This document shows, piece by piece, positions 1-5,527 of a stretch of 6,021 nucleotides of DNA (the stretch's first letter is position 1; each line of letters opens with the position of its first letter). The position numbers were made by a program, and so were the translations under genes. This DNA comes from Planctomycetota bacterium. GTDB taxonomy: Bacteria; Planctomycetota; Phycisphaerae; Sedimentisphaerales; Anaerohalosphaeraceae. The stretch spans positions 1 through 6,021 of the forward strand of contig VRUF01000185.1 in assembly GCA_019456245.1 (NCBI GenBank). Reading direction: 5' to 3'. Below the pieces are notes generated by a model. It saw nothing but the letters and a program-made list of their open reading frames with translations. It made no database searches and was not told the DNA's origin.

Positions 1-31
1 GGATGAGGCGGTTGAGAAGTTTGGATATTAG
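1..31 (+). CDS. Possible 3' end of an upstream gene (partial)
   Basis: Starting at base 2, one plus-strand frame reads Asp-Glu-Ala-Val-Glu-Lys-Phe-Gly-Tyr followed by TAG at 29-31. The composition is charged and protein-like and would suit a helical C-terminus. If real, the gene is convergent with the nitroreductase gene, and their stop codons are only about 23 bases apart. Nine codons are far too few to identify a family, and an open frame of this length occurs often by chance. The call rests only on composition and on the short gap to the next gene. Confidence 0.3.
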   Translation, partial: DEAVEKFGY

Positions 32-54
32 CGGCAGCGCGGGCGCGGCCCACC
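32..54. other. GC-rich convergent intergenic spacer with small hairpin
   Basis: This short, very GC-rich spacer lies just beyond the nitroreductase stop codon. It contains GGGC (41-44) and GCCC (48-51) around a three-base loop, preceded by GCGGC/GCGC runs that could extend pairing imperfectly. It could slow or end transcription from either side. No T-tract follows on either strand, so it is not a convincing intrinsic terminator. Confidence 0.25.
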
Positions 55-591
55 CTACCGATCGCCGTATTTGTTGAACCATGCTCTTTCGTTAAATTGT
101 TTCTTTGGGGGCTGGGTTTTTTGTTCTGCTGGTACGCCGATGGGGAGTATTATTCGTACTGTTTTTTCTTTTGGGATGGAGAGGATGTCTGCGATTTTTC
201 TTGCTCTGGATTCTACTCTTAGCCAACCGTCTATCCATACGGCAGCGTATCCGAGGCCTGTAATTGCGAGAAGCATGTTTTGGACGGCGATTGCGCAGTC
301 TTCGACGGCGAATGACATTCCTTCGTAAACTGGTTCGGGGTTTGTATCGATGATGCAGGCGATGTAGGCTTTGGCCTGCTGCATCGCGAGGTTTGTATCG
401 TGCATTGGTGATATTCGGGTTATCAGTTCGGGGTCGTCTATTATGACGAAACGGGTTGTCTGGCAATTTTTGCCGGAAGGTGCCAGAAGGGCTGCCTGGA
501 CGATTTTTGTCAAATCCTGACGCGGGACTGGCTGGTCCGTGAAGGGACCGCGGTAACTGTGACGCTTTTCAATCGCTTCGAAAATATCCAT
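55..591 (-). CDS. Nitroreductase-family FMN-dependent oxidoreductase
   Basis: This predicted cytoplasmic flavoprotein of 178 residues belongs to the nitroreductase superfamily, whose members bind FMN as dimers and use NAD(P)H to reduce nitroaromatics, quinones or other substrates. Visible motifs are RHSYR at residues 10-14 (the N-terminal FMN phosphate-binding Arg motif), APSGKN at 37-42, the helix EDCAIAVQNMLLAITGLG at about 97-114 followed by a Trp-containing strand, and LPIGVPAE at 149-156. The length is at the short end for the family. I chose the start at 591 because an AGGAG lies 5 bases upstream on the minus strand and the family motif begins within ten residues. An in-frame start at 690 would add 33 residues unlike the family. 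The gene lies downstream of the secreted-protein gene on the same strand, but a 275 bp gap and a candidate promoter suggest separate transcription. The substrate cannot be told from sequence. Confidence 0.9.
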   Translation of the reverse strand: MDIFEAIEKRHSYRGPFTDQPVPRQDLTKIVQAALLAPSGKNCQTTRFVIIDDPELITRISPMHDTNLAMQQAKAYIACIIDTNPEPVYEGMSFAVEDCAIAVQNMLLAITGLGYAAVWIDGWLRVESRARKIADILSIPKEKTVRIILPIGVPAEQKTQPPKKQFNERAWFNKYGDR

Positions 592-631
592 AAAAACTCC
601 TATAGGGTCAGTATCTGTTAATGCGAAAGAT

Positions 632-658
632 TGTATAGTGAATTGGCAAAAGCAGCAA
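632..658 (-). promoter_or_regulatory. Candidate promoter of the nitroreductase gene
   Basis: On the minus strand TTGCTG (653-658) is followed after 15 bases by TATACA (632-637). This would start transcription roughly 30-35 bases before the ATG at 591, leaving room for the AGGAG site. The spacing is one or two bases short of ideal, although shifting the -35 by one base gives 16. The call rests on similarity to the sigma-70 consensus and on position only. Confidence 0.3.
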
Positions 659-821
659 GGTATCAGTCCGTTTTTCTGGTTCAACTCCAATTATAGTTGG
701 TGTCTATGAGAATTTTGTCGTAAAAGGGCGGCTTGCGAGGTCTATAGTATATGTATAGCTAAAATATCCCTTGCGGACATTGTGCGTCGTCTTTTTCTTT
801 TGATATAAGATTCACTACAAA

Positions 822-845
822 CACAAAGAACAGGCTGTTTTTGTG
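822..845 (-). terminator. Candidate terminator hairpin after the secreted-protein gene
   Basis: Bases 822-832 and 836-845 form a 10-bp stem with one bulged G and a GGC loop. It begins about 20 bases past the stop codon of the minus-strand gene ending at 867. On the minus strand it is followed by TTTGTAG, a poor U-tract, and the stem is AT-rich. It sits where a terminator is expected but is weak by sequence. Confidence 0.35.
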
Positions 846-866
846 GATTTCCCTGCGGACCAACCG

Positions 867-2816
867 CTATTTTATGGTTATACTTTCGGGCGGAGCCGGT
901 TCTTGTATTTCTTCTATCTGCTGCTGTTGCTCCTTCAATTTCTGCATTTGCTGCATTTGTATCATCATCATTTGCTGGAAGGCTGCTTGTATTTCTTTTA
1001 GGTGTTCTTTTGGCAGGATGATTTGGAAATTCATTTTTTTGTTGTTTGAATTTCCTGTAAATACTATGTTGCTTTTTGTTTCGACGTCTATTGCTATGGC
1101 AGGCATATCTTCCATACCCGGCATACCAGCCATATTTTTCATCATGTTCATTGACATCTGGATAGCACGAACATAATTGTATGTTCCGAAGAAATCTGTG
1201 TTTTTGAGATCGCCGGTCAGGTCGGCGGCGTTGTCGAAATCGGGGTTGGTTTTTGATTCGTCTGACTTTACCTGGTCGATCATCTGACGGATGATTTTGT
1301 TTGAATCCGAACCAATCACATAAACTCCAATGTTGTCCATGACAGCGATTCGATAATCGAGACCTCCGCCGTATATCATGTGGATCATCTTATCCATATC
1401 TGAAGATGAATTTGGATCACCCATACTCAGTTGGGCCGAATCGATAGATACGCCTTTGTATGTATCGACAGCACGGTTCATCTTGATGCCCATTTTCATT
1501 CCGAGTCCATCGTAGAGGTTGTCGAAAATTCCGCTGTTGATTTGTTTTGCAACATCATCCATCATCTCGTTGAACTTAACTTTGTCTTTTATTTTGAAGA
1601 CGTATCTCATTTCGAAAGGAAATTTTGCATCGGTATCGGCCGTTGCCATTGAGAAAACGGCTGTATCTCCAATGGTGTCACCTATTTTTGATCCTATGTC
1701 CTTCATAGCGTTGAGGTCGTCGCGGTCGATGGTGTTTGCAGGCAAATCGGCGAACATGTCATATACCCAGTCATTGTATTTGCTCAGTGACCGGGCATTT
1801 ATCCGGTACCCTGCGGCCATGATCGGGGCGTCCTGTATGAATTTCGAAAGTGATTTATCAATTTTTGAAGTTGTTTCTACAGCGAGCATCTCTTGGATCA
1901 CTGATCCGTCTACGGGGTCGAGCGAGAAAGTCAGGGAAGCGCTTTGAGGATCCGGGGCAAATGTTATGGTCAAAGCATTTAACTGTCCTATCATTTCGTT
2001 GAAAAGTTGAATGTATAGATCGGCGATACCTTCAAAGCCGTTGGTTTCGTTTTCGCCATCCTTGCCGGTAACGTTGCTTGACATTGACACCTGGGCAAGC
2101 GTTTGTTTGAAACCTTCGATGCCGGTTGTTATTTCTTCTGCAAAAGCTGTGTTTAACAGTTGAAGATTGGCGTATGCCCAGAGTGGGGAGTTGGCAGCGG
2201 CGGTAAGCTGGTCGGCGTCGATGATGACGTTTAGACTGTCTTCTTTATTGAATGATTTTGTGATCTTGATGAGATCGTCATAGGCATCCGGTACGGTGAG
2301 CAATGCCATGGAACCTGCTTGTTTAATAAGAAAATCGCTTGAGTTTCCACCCATGGAGCTGATCGCAATCTTTGACACGCCGTTGGAGTCCGGTTCCTTG
2401 CAGTTTTGGTTTTGTTCGACGAGCTTATTATAATCCTTTACCGGTATTAATACGCCGATGAAGATGTTTTCCTTTGTGGTTTGTGAGGCGTCCGGTTCGT
2501 TGACGACGGCAGCGAAGAGAGCGAAGCTTCCGTCGGCGGTGTCGACGTTGGTGAGCATCATATCTCCCAGGGCCATGCCCAACATTGGACGGATCATCAT
2601 CGATAGGGGCACAGGCAATGGGGTTGCGCCGGCAAGATACTGGTCCAGGGAGCCTATGGACTGATCGAAATTGTTCAGGCGTACGCAAAATAACGCGTCT
2701 GCGGGAATCAAATCCATCGGATCGGTATCGGCAGCGTATGCGTGTGGGACGAGGGATGCGGATATCAATACGGTTAAAACTAACATTTTCTTTGTGATGA
2801 GTGATGAAGCTTTCAT
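867..2816 (-). CDS. Large exported protein of unknown function, internally duplicated
   Basis: This is a 649-residue protein I do not recognise with certainty. Residues 1-28 form a Sec signal peptide: basic N-terminus with two lysines at 9-10, a hydrophobic core MLVLTVLISASLV, and an AYA cleavage motif at 26-28. The mature protein should therefore be periplasmic or secreted, and no further membrane segment is evident. The mature part looks like two homologous modules, roughly 37-310 and 327-610, alternating strand-rich and helix-rich stretches. Methionine clusters lie at 554-571 (8 Met in 18 residues) and 616-624. The C-terminus (about 604-638) is a Gln/Met/Lys-rich, probably coiled-coil helix, ending in a short Pro/Glu tail. 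I chose the start at 2816 because GGAG lies about 7 bases upstream and the signal peptide begins there. A TTG start at 2879 would bury the signal peptide. It resembles hypothetical exported proteins of Planctomycetes, possibly near DUF3352-like families, but this is from memory and unverified. Confidence 0.85.
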   Translation of the reverse strand: MKASSLITKKMLVLTVLISASLVPHAYAADTDPMDLIPADALFCVRLNNFDQSIGSLDQYLAGATPLPVPLSMMIRPMLGMALGDMMLTNVDTADGSFALFAAVVNEPDASQTTKENIFIGVLIPVKDYNKLVEQNQNCKEPDSNGVSKIAISSMGGNSSDFLIKQAGSMALLTVPDAYDDLIKITKSFNKEDSLNVIIDADQLTAAANSPLWAYANLQLLNTAFAEEITTGIEGFKQTLAQVSMSSNVTGKDGENETNGFEGIADLYIQLFNEMIGQLNALTITFAPDPQSASLTFSLDPVDGSVIQEMLAVETTSKIDKSLSKFIQDAPIMAAGYRINARSLSKYNDWVYDMFADLPANTIDRDDLNAMKDIGSKIGDTIGDTAVFSMATADTDAKFPFEMRYVFKIKDKVKFNEMMDDVAKQINSGIFDNLYDGLGMKMGIKMNRAVDTYKGVSIDSAQLSMGDPNSSSDMDKMIHMIYGGGLDYRIAVMDNIGVYVIGSDSNKIIRQMIDQVKSDESKTNPDFDNAADLTGDLKNTDFFGTYNYVRAIQMSMNMMKNMAGMPGMEDMPAIAIDVETKSNIVFTGNSNNKKMNFQIILPKEHLKEIQAAFQQMMMIQMQQMQKLKEQQQQIEEIQEPAPPESITIK

Positions 2817-3049
2817 TTTATTTCTCCAAAAAAGTTGCGTATCGGTCATGTTTTGGGCAAATCGCCACTGTATCCACAAGACTAGACCTCCATTCTATGG
2901 AAATATTACATGAAAAACGAGAAAAAAACGGATATTTTAAGCTGAAGTATGAAAAACCGGTCGCTTGCGGCAAAATAGCCTTGTTATTCAAAATGTTCTA
3001 TTTTAAAAATAATATTGGACAGTGGCTTTATTGGGTTTAATATGGTGGT
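2817..3049. other. Divergent intergenic region
   Basis: This AT-rich spacer separates the start codons of the secreted-protein gene (minus strand) and the corrinoid adenosyltransferase gene (plus strand), so it must hold both promoters. The minus-strand gene has a clear GGAG ribosome site at about 2824-2827, but I could not pick its promoter. An 8-bp motif, ACAGTGGC, occurs facing each gene: plus strand at 3019-3026 and minus strand at 2864-2871. I see no cobalamin riboswitch architecture here. Confidence 0.6.
3016..3043 (+). promoter_or_regulatory. Candidate promoter for the adenosyltransferase gene, possibly leaderless
   Basis: TGGACA (3016-3021, five of six matches to TTGACA) is followed after 16 bases by TAATAT (3038-3043). 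An overlapping TTTAAT lies at 3036-3041. A start about seven bases past this -10 would fall at or next to the ATG at 3050. A second option further upstream is TTGTTA (2981-2986), 17 bases, then TAAAAA (3004-3009). Both are consensus matches only. AT-rich DNA gives such matches readily. Confidence 0.35.
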
Positions 3050-3589
3050 ATGCTTGAAAAGGGACTTGTTGAAATCTATACCGGGGATGGTAAAGGGAAG
3101 ACGACTGCCGGGTATGGGCTTGCGCTTCGGGCGGCTGGGCATGGCAATCGTGTGCTTATCTATCAGTTTCTTAAGCCGGATGGGCTTGATTCGGGAGAAC
3201 GGAAATCCATGGCGAGGATCGAGGAGGTTACGGTGAAGGTGCTCGATGAGCCGTGGGATATGACGAGGTCGCTGGATGACGCGGAGGCGGTTGGACGTAT
3301 GCGGGAAAAGATTCACGAGGCGCTTGCGAAGATAGCCGCTTTTGCGCAGGATCGTGTGTACGATGTGATAATACTCGATGAGATAGTTTTCTGTGTGAAG
3401 AACGAGCTTGCGTCGCTGGATGAGATCAGTAAACTTGTGGAAAGAAAACACAGGAAGGTTGAGTTGGTGATGACTGGTAGAGGGGCAGAGGAAGAATTGA
3501 TTGCTCTTGCCGATCTTGTTACTGAGATGAAAGAAGTGAAGCATCCTTATAGTAATGGAGTAAGATCGCGGAAAGGGATTGAGTATTAG
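3050..3589 (+). CDS. cobO: Corrinoid adenosyltransferase, CobO/BtuR (CobA) type
   Basis: This 179-residue cytoplasmic enzyme transfers the 5'-deoxyadenosyl group of ATP to reduced cob(I)alamin or related corrinoids, making the coenzyme B12 form. Visible signatures are the P-loop GDGKGKTT at 12-19, QFLK at 39-42, a Walker-B-like ILDEI at 108-112, TGRG at 142-145, ADLVTEMKEVKHPY at 154-167 and the C-terminal GIEY at 176-179. The whole family core is present and the length is normal for the family. The start is fixed: an in-frame TAA lies at 3038-3040, with no other start codon between. No proper Shine-Dalgarno is present; GGTGG (3044-3048) abuts the ATG with one base between. No other cobalamin genes are in view, so it may serve salvage as well as synthesis. 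It is probably read together with ispD, 68 bases downstream. Confidence 0.95.
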   Translation: MLEKGLVEIYTGDGKGKTTAGYGLALRAAGHGNRVLIYQFLKPDGLDSGERKSMARIEEVTVKVLDEPWDMTRSLDDAEAVGRMREKIHEALAKIAAFAQDRVYDVIILDEIVFCVKNELASLDEISKLVERKHRKVELVMTGRGAEEELIALADLVTEMKEVKHPYSNGVRSRKGIEY

Positions 3590-3603
3590 CCGCCTTTGGC
3601 GGC
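3589..3603 (+). repeat. Perfect 6-bp hairpin overlapping the cobO stop codon
   Basis: GCCGCC (3589-3594) and GGCGGC (3598-3603) flank a TTT loop. The first stem base is the last base of the cobO TAG stop codon. No T-run follows, so it does not look like an intrinsic terminator. It may stabilise the 3' end of the cobO message or attenuate read-through into ispD. Confidence 0.5.
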
Positions 3604-3631
3604 AGTTCTTAGTTCGTAGTTCTTAGTTGTG
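3604..3631 (+). repeat. Heptanucleotide tandem repeat after cobO (four units)
   Basis: Four consecutive 7-base units read AGTTCTT, AGTTCGT, AGTTCTT and AGTTGTG. Units one and three are identical, unit two differs at one position, and unit four is degenerate in its last three bases. The array starts immediately after the hairpin and ends about 27 bases before the ispD start codon. It resembles in form the short tandemly repeated heptamers known from filamentous cyanobacteria. Its role is unknown. Confidence 0.7.
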
Positions 3632-3657
3632 GTTTAGTTGGGATTTCAGGTATTTTT

Positions 3658-4395
3658 ATGAAAAATGTTTGTGTTATTATTTGTGCCGCCGGAGCCGGGG
3701 TTCGGTTTGGCGGCAGGAAAAAAAAACCTTTTGTGGAGGTTAGCGGACAAGCGGTATTCGCGCGTAGTGTGGGGTACTTTGCGAATCGTGATGATGTTAA
3801 GCAGATACTTGTTGCAATACCTGCCGAGGATGAAGAACTTATCGAGATCAAGTATGGGGCAACACTTAATTTTATGGGTGCCAAGCTTTGTCTTGGAGGG
3901 AGTGAGAGGTTTGAGACTGTGAGCAAGGCGTTGGAGCTTGTCGGAGATGATATCGAACTTGTTGCGGTTCATGACGCGGTGAGGTGCTGTTTGACAGATA
4001 AGTGGATCGATGATGTTTTTGCGGAGGCGGAAAAGTCCGGGGCAGCGATGCTGGCGTGTCCGATTGTCGGGACGGTGAAACGAGTGGAAAACGGTCAGAT
4101 CGTTGCCACTGTCGACAGGAGCGGGCTTTTTGAGGCGCAGACTCCGCAGGTATTTGAGAAAGCACTGCTTGCAAAGGCCTATAAAAACCTTGATAATCTT
4201 GATAAAAGCACGATCAGCGACGATTCTCAGCTCGTTGAGGCTCTTGGGGAGAAGGTTTCGGTTGTCGAGACGGACCATTCGAATGTCAAGATCACGCGGA
4301 AAGCCGATGTTGCGATAGCAGAGGCAATTATCAGGTCACGACCCAAACCTAAACCGGATGGTCCGGTTGGGCCTTATGCGGAAGCGGTATGGTAG
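3658..4395 (+). CDS. ispD: 2-C-methyl-D-erythritol 4-phosphate cytidylyltransferase
   Basis: This 245-residue cytoplasmic enzyme of the MEP isoprenoid pathway joins CTP and 2-C-methyl-D-erythritol 4-phosphate to give CDP-methylerythritol. Motifs in order are AAGAGVRFGG (10-19) with KKKPF (21-25), the nucleotide-binding loop; GGSERFETV (80-88); HDAVR (105-109); PIVGTVKRV (135-143); DRSGLFEAQTPQVF (153-166); ISDDSQLVE (186-194); and NVKITR (209-214). The Arg, Lys, Asp and Thr positions regarded as active-site residues in E. coli IspD appear to be kept. Unusual points are DAVRC where DAARP is usual, PIVGT where PVTDT is usual, and a roughly 20-residue Pro/Lys-rich C-terminal tail from about residue 226. 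The start has a weak AGG seven bases upstream (3648-3650). No ispF is adjacent in this window. The related TarI/CDP-ribitol enzymes are a less likely alternative. Confidence 0.92.
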   Translation: MKNVCVIICAAGAGVRFGGRKKKPFVEVSGQAVFARSVGYFANRDDVKQILVAIPAEDEELIEIKYGATLNFMGAKLCLGGSERFETVSKALELVGDDIELVAVHDAVRCCLTDKWIDDVFAEAEKSGAAMLACPIVGTVKRVENGQIVATVDRSGLFEAQTPQVFEKALLAKAYKNLDNLDKSTISDDSQLVEALGEKVSVVETDHSNVKITRKADVAIAEAIIRSRPKPKPDGPVGPYAEAVW

Positions 4396-4400
4396 AAAAA

Positions 4401-4421
4401 TAGGGAATAGGGAATAGGGAA
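4401..4421 (+). repeat. Heptanucleotide tandem repeat after ispD (three perfect units)
   Basis: Three identical TAGGGAA units run head to tail, starting six bases after the ispD stop codon and followed by AAAGG. The unit differs from the one after cobO, but unit length and position (just past a stop codon) match. No hairpin is formed by the array. Confidence 0.8.
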
Positions 4422-4476
4422 AAGGATTTGATATTGTTGCTTTAGGGAGGTTTTTTGGGACTGATATTTATTGGTC

Positions 4477-4504
4477 TTGACATGTAGCTATAAGTTGTTA
4501 TTTT
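4477..4504 (+). promoter_or_regulatory. Candidate promoter of the lipoprotein gene
   Basis: A perfect TTGACA (4477-4482) is followed after 16 bases by TATTTT (4499-4504). Transcription would start near 4511, giving a leader of about 50 bases before the ATG at 4562. The -10 element is flanked exactly by GTTGT (4494-4498) and ACAAC (4505-4509), an inverted repeat that could be a repressor site. This supports the lipoprotein gene being a separate transcription unit from ispD. Confidence 0.5.
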
Positions 4505-4561
4505 ACAACCAGCGTATTTACAAATGGATAAATGTTCCGAGTTCATAAAAAGGAGTTTATA

Positions 4562-5389
4562 ATGAGTAGAAAGCTATTTATTTTGGGATTTTTTGTTTCG
4601 GTAGTATTGATTTCGGGATGTGTTGAGAAAGTTGCAAAAGACGATCCTCGTTTTCGTGCCGATGCCGAACTTTCGAATGCTGCAATAATCCAGGGATTCG
4701 GCGTTCCAGAAGCCGGGGAAATAGATATTGTCGAAGAGATGGCGAGCTACCGGGCAGCTTATAAAAGTGGACTTGAAAAGCTTGTCGAATATTATATGGC
4801 ATCGGGCGATGCTGTTAAGCTTGGCTGGGCAAAACGGGAACTTGCGTCGCTAAACGCCGGCGCTCAGTACCGTTATATTATGCCGGCGGCAGCCGTTGAT
4901 GCGAACCTTCGGGCTCTGGATACTATCGATGCCGCCGATACGCTTTTTGCCGAGGCAGAAAGGATTAACCGAAGTTCCGGTGCAATCCTTAAAGACGAAG
5001 GGAAACTTCGTGCGGCGTTGCGAAAGTATAACCTCTTAATTGCAACTTATCCGAGCAGCGATAAGATCGATAATTGTGCTTACCGGGCCGGCAGGATCTA
5101 TGCGCATTTCAGGGACTATGAAATAGCGGCGATCTATTATCAGCGTGCGTTCCAGTGGGATGCGGATACGCCCTATCCGGCGCGTTTTAAGGCGGCTTAT
5201 ATTCTTGACCGGCGTTTGCAGATGCGTAAAGAGGCACTGGTACTTTATCAACTGGCGTATAACAATCCTACCGAGCAGAAGTACGAAGGTAATATGGAGT
5301 TTTCGAAGAAGAGGATACTTGAGCTGACGAAAAGCGGCGTGAAGCTGGACCGCGATAAGCCCGTTCTCCCTGGGACAGAAAAAAACTAG
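4562..5389 (+). CDS. TPR-like lipoprotein of unknown role
   Basis: This 275-residue envelope protein begins with a lipoprotein signal peptide: Arg-Lys at 3-4, hydrophobic residues 5-18, and a lipobox ISGC with the lipidated cysteine at 20. The residues after the cysteine (Val-Glu) do not include the Asp that retains lipoproteins in the inner membrane in E. coli, so outer-membrane placement is plausible. Residues about 124-236 form helix pairs of tetratricopeptide type, e.g. LRAALRKYNLLIATYPSS, then CAYRAGRIYAHFRDYEIAAIYYQRAF, then ARFKAAYILDRRLQMRKEALVLYQ. TPR domains scaffold protein contacts. BamD-like assembly factors share the layout, but I see no decisive BamD signature. I chose the start at 4562 for its AGGAG (4551-4555), six bases upstream; an ATG at 4532 would precede the signal peptide by ten residues. 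It is followed by a strong terminator. Confidence 0.85.
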   Translation: MSRKLFILGFFVSVVLISGCVEKVAKDDPRFRADAELSNAAIIQGFGVPEAGEIDIVEEMASYRAAYKSGLEKLVEYYMASGDAVKLGWAKRELASLNAGAQYRYIMPAAAVDANLRALDTIDAADTLFAEAERINRSSGAILKDEGKLRAALRKYNLLIATYPSSDKIDNCAYRAGRIYAHFRDYEIAAIYYQRAFQWDADTPYPARFKAAYILDRRLQMRKEALVLYQLAYNNPTEQKYEGNMEFSKKRILELTKSGVKLDRDKPVLPGTEKN

Positions 5390-5414
5390 TACTGTGTCCC
5401 TGATGAAATTTAGT

Positions 5415-5453
5415 ACGGGCCTGCCGGTAATTCGCGCAGGCCCGTTTTTTTTT
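5415..5453 (+). terminator. Strong intrinsic terminator after the lipoprotein gene
   Basis: ACGGGCCTGC (5415-5424) pairs perfectly with GCAGGCCCGT (5436-5445), a 10-bp GC-rich stem with an 11-base loop. It is followed directly by nine T residues (5445-5453, the first shared with the stem). It begins 25 bases past the lipoprotein stop codon and is a textbook Rho-independent terminator. It separates this gene from tilS. Confidence 0.93.
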
Positions 5454-5457
5454 CGTA

Positions 5458-5509
5458 ATCCAGAAGAAGCACCCACAAGCTTCGCTTGAAAGTGCCACCC
5501 GTTTTGGAT
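5458..5509. repeat. Imperfect palindromic intergenic element
   Basis: Nested inverted repeats share one centre: ATCCA (5458-5462) with TGGAT (5505-5509), GCAC (5469-5472) with GTGC (5492-5495), and CAAGC (5476-5480) with GCTTG (5484-5488) around a TTC loop. The innermost two stems are separated by a 3x3 mismatch. The element fills most of the space between the terminator and tilS. It resembles a decayed REP-like or MITE-like palindrome, but copy number cannot be judged from one window. Confidence 0.5.
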
Positions 5510-5527
5510 CTTAGTTATAGGGGTTTT

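Noticed and set aside
592..690. Upstream start for the nitroreductase, adding 33 residues
   Set aside because: The extra residues do not resemble the family's N-terminus. The candidate promoter lies inside this stretch, and the ATG at 591 has an AGGAG site.
841..1176. Plus-strand frame with Cys/Ile-rich, membrane-like translation
   Set aside because: It is the complement of the Met/Gln-rich end of the secreted-protein gene. Its apparent hydrophobicity follows from that codon content.
2817..2879. Upstream TTG start for the secreted protein
   Set aside because: It would place 21 mostly polar residues before a well-formed signal peptide. The ATG at 2816 has a properly spaced GGAG.
2817..3049. 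Cobalamin riboswitch upstream of cobO, prompted by GCCACTG-like sequence
   Set aside because: Only a 7-8 base match is present. The conserved core and B12-box context are missing, and the plus-strand leader after any plausible promoter is much too short for the aptamer of about 200 bases.
2984..4278. Long open frames on the minus strand opposite cobO and ispD
   Set aside because: They lie fully antisense to two clearly identified enzymes. Their products are Arg/His/Pro-rich with no recognisable domain, and they have no supporting ribosome site. They are shadows of the real genes.
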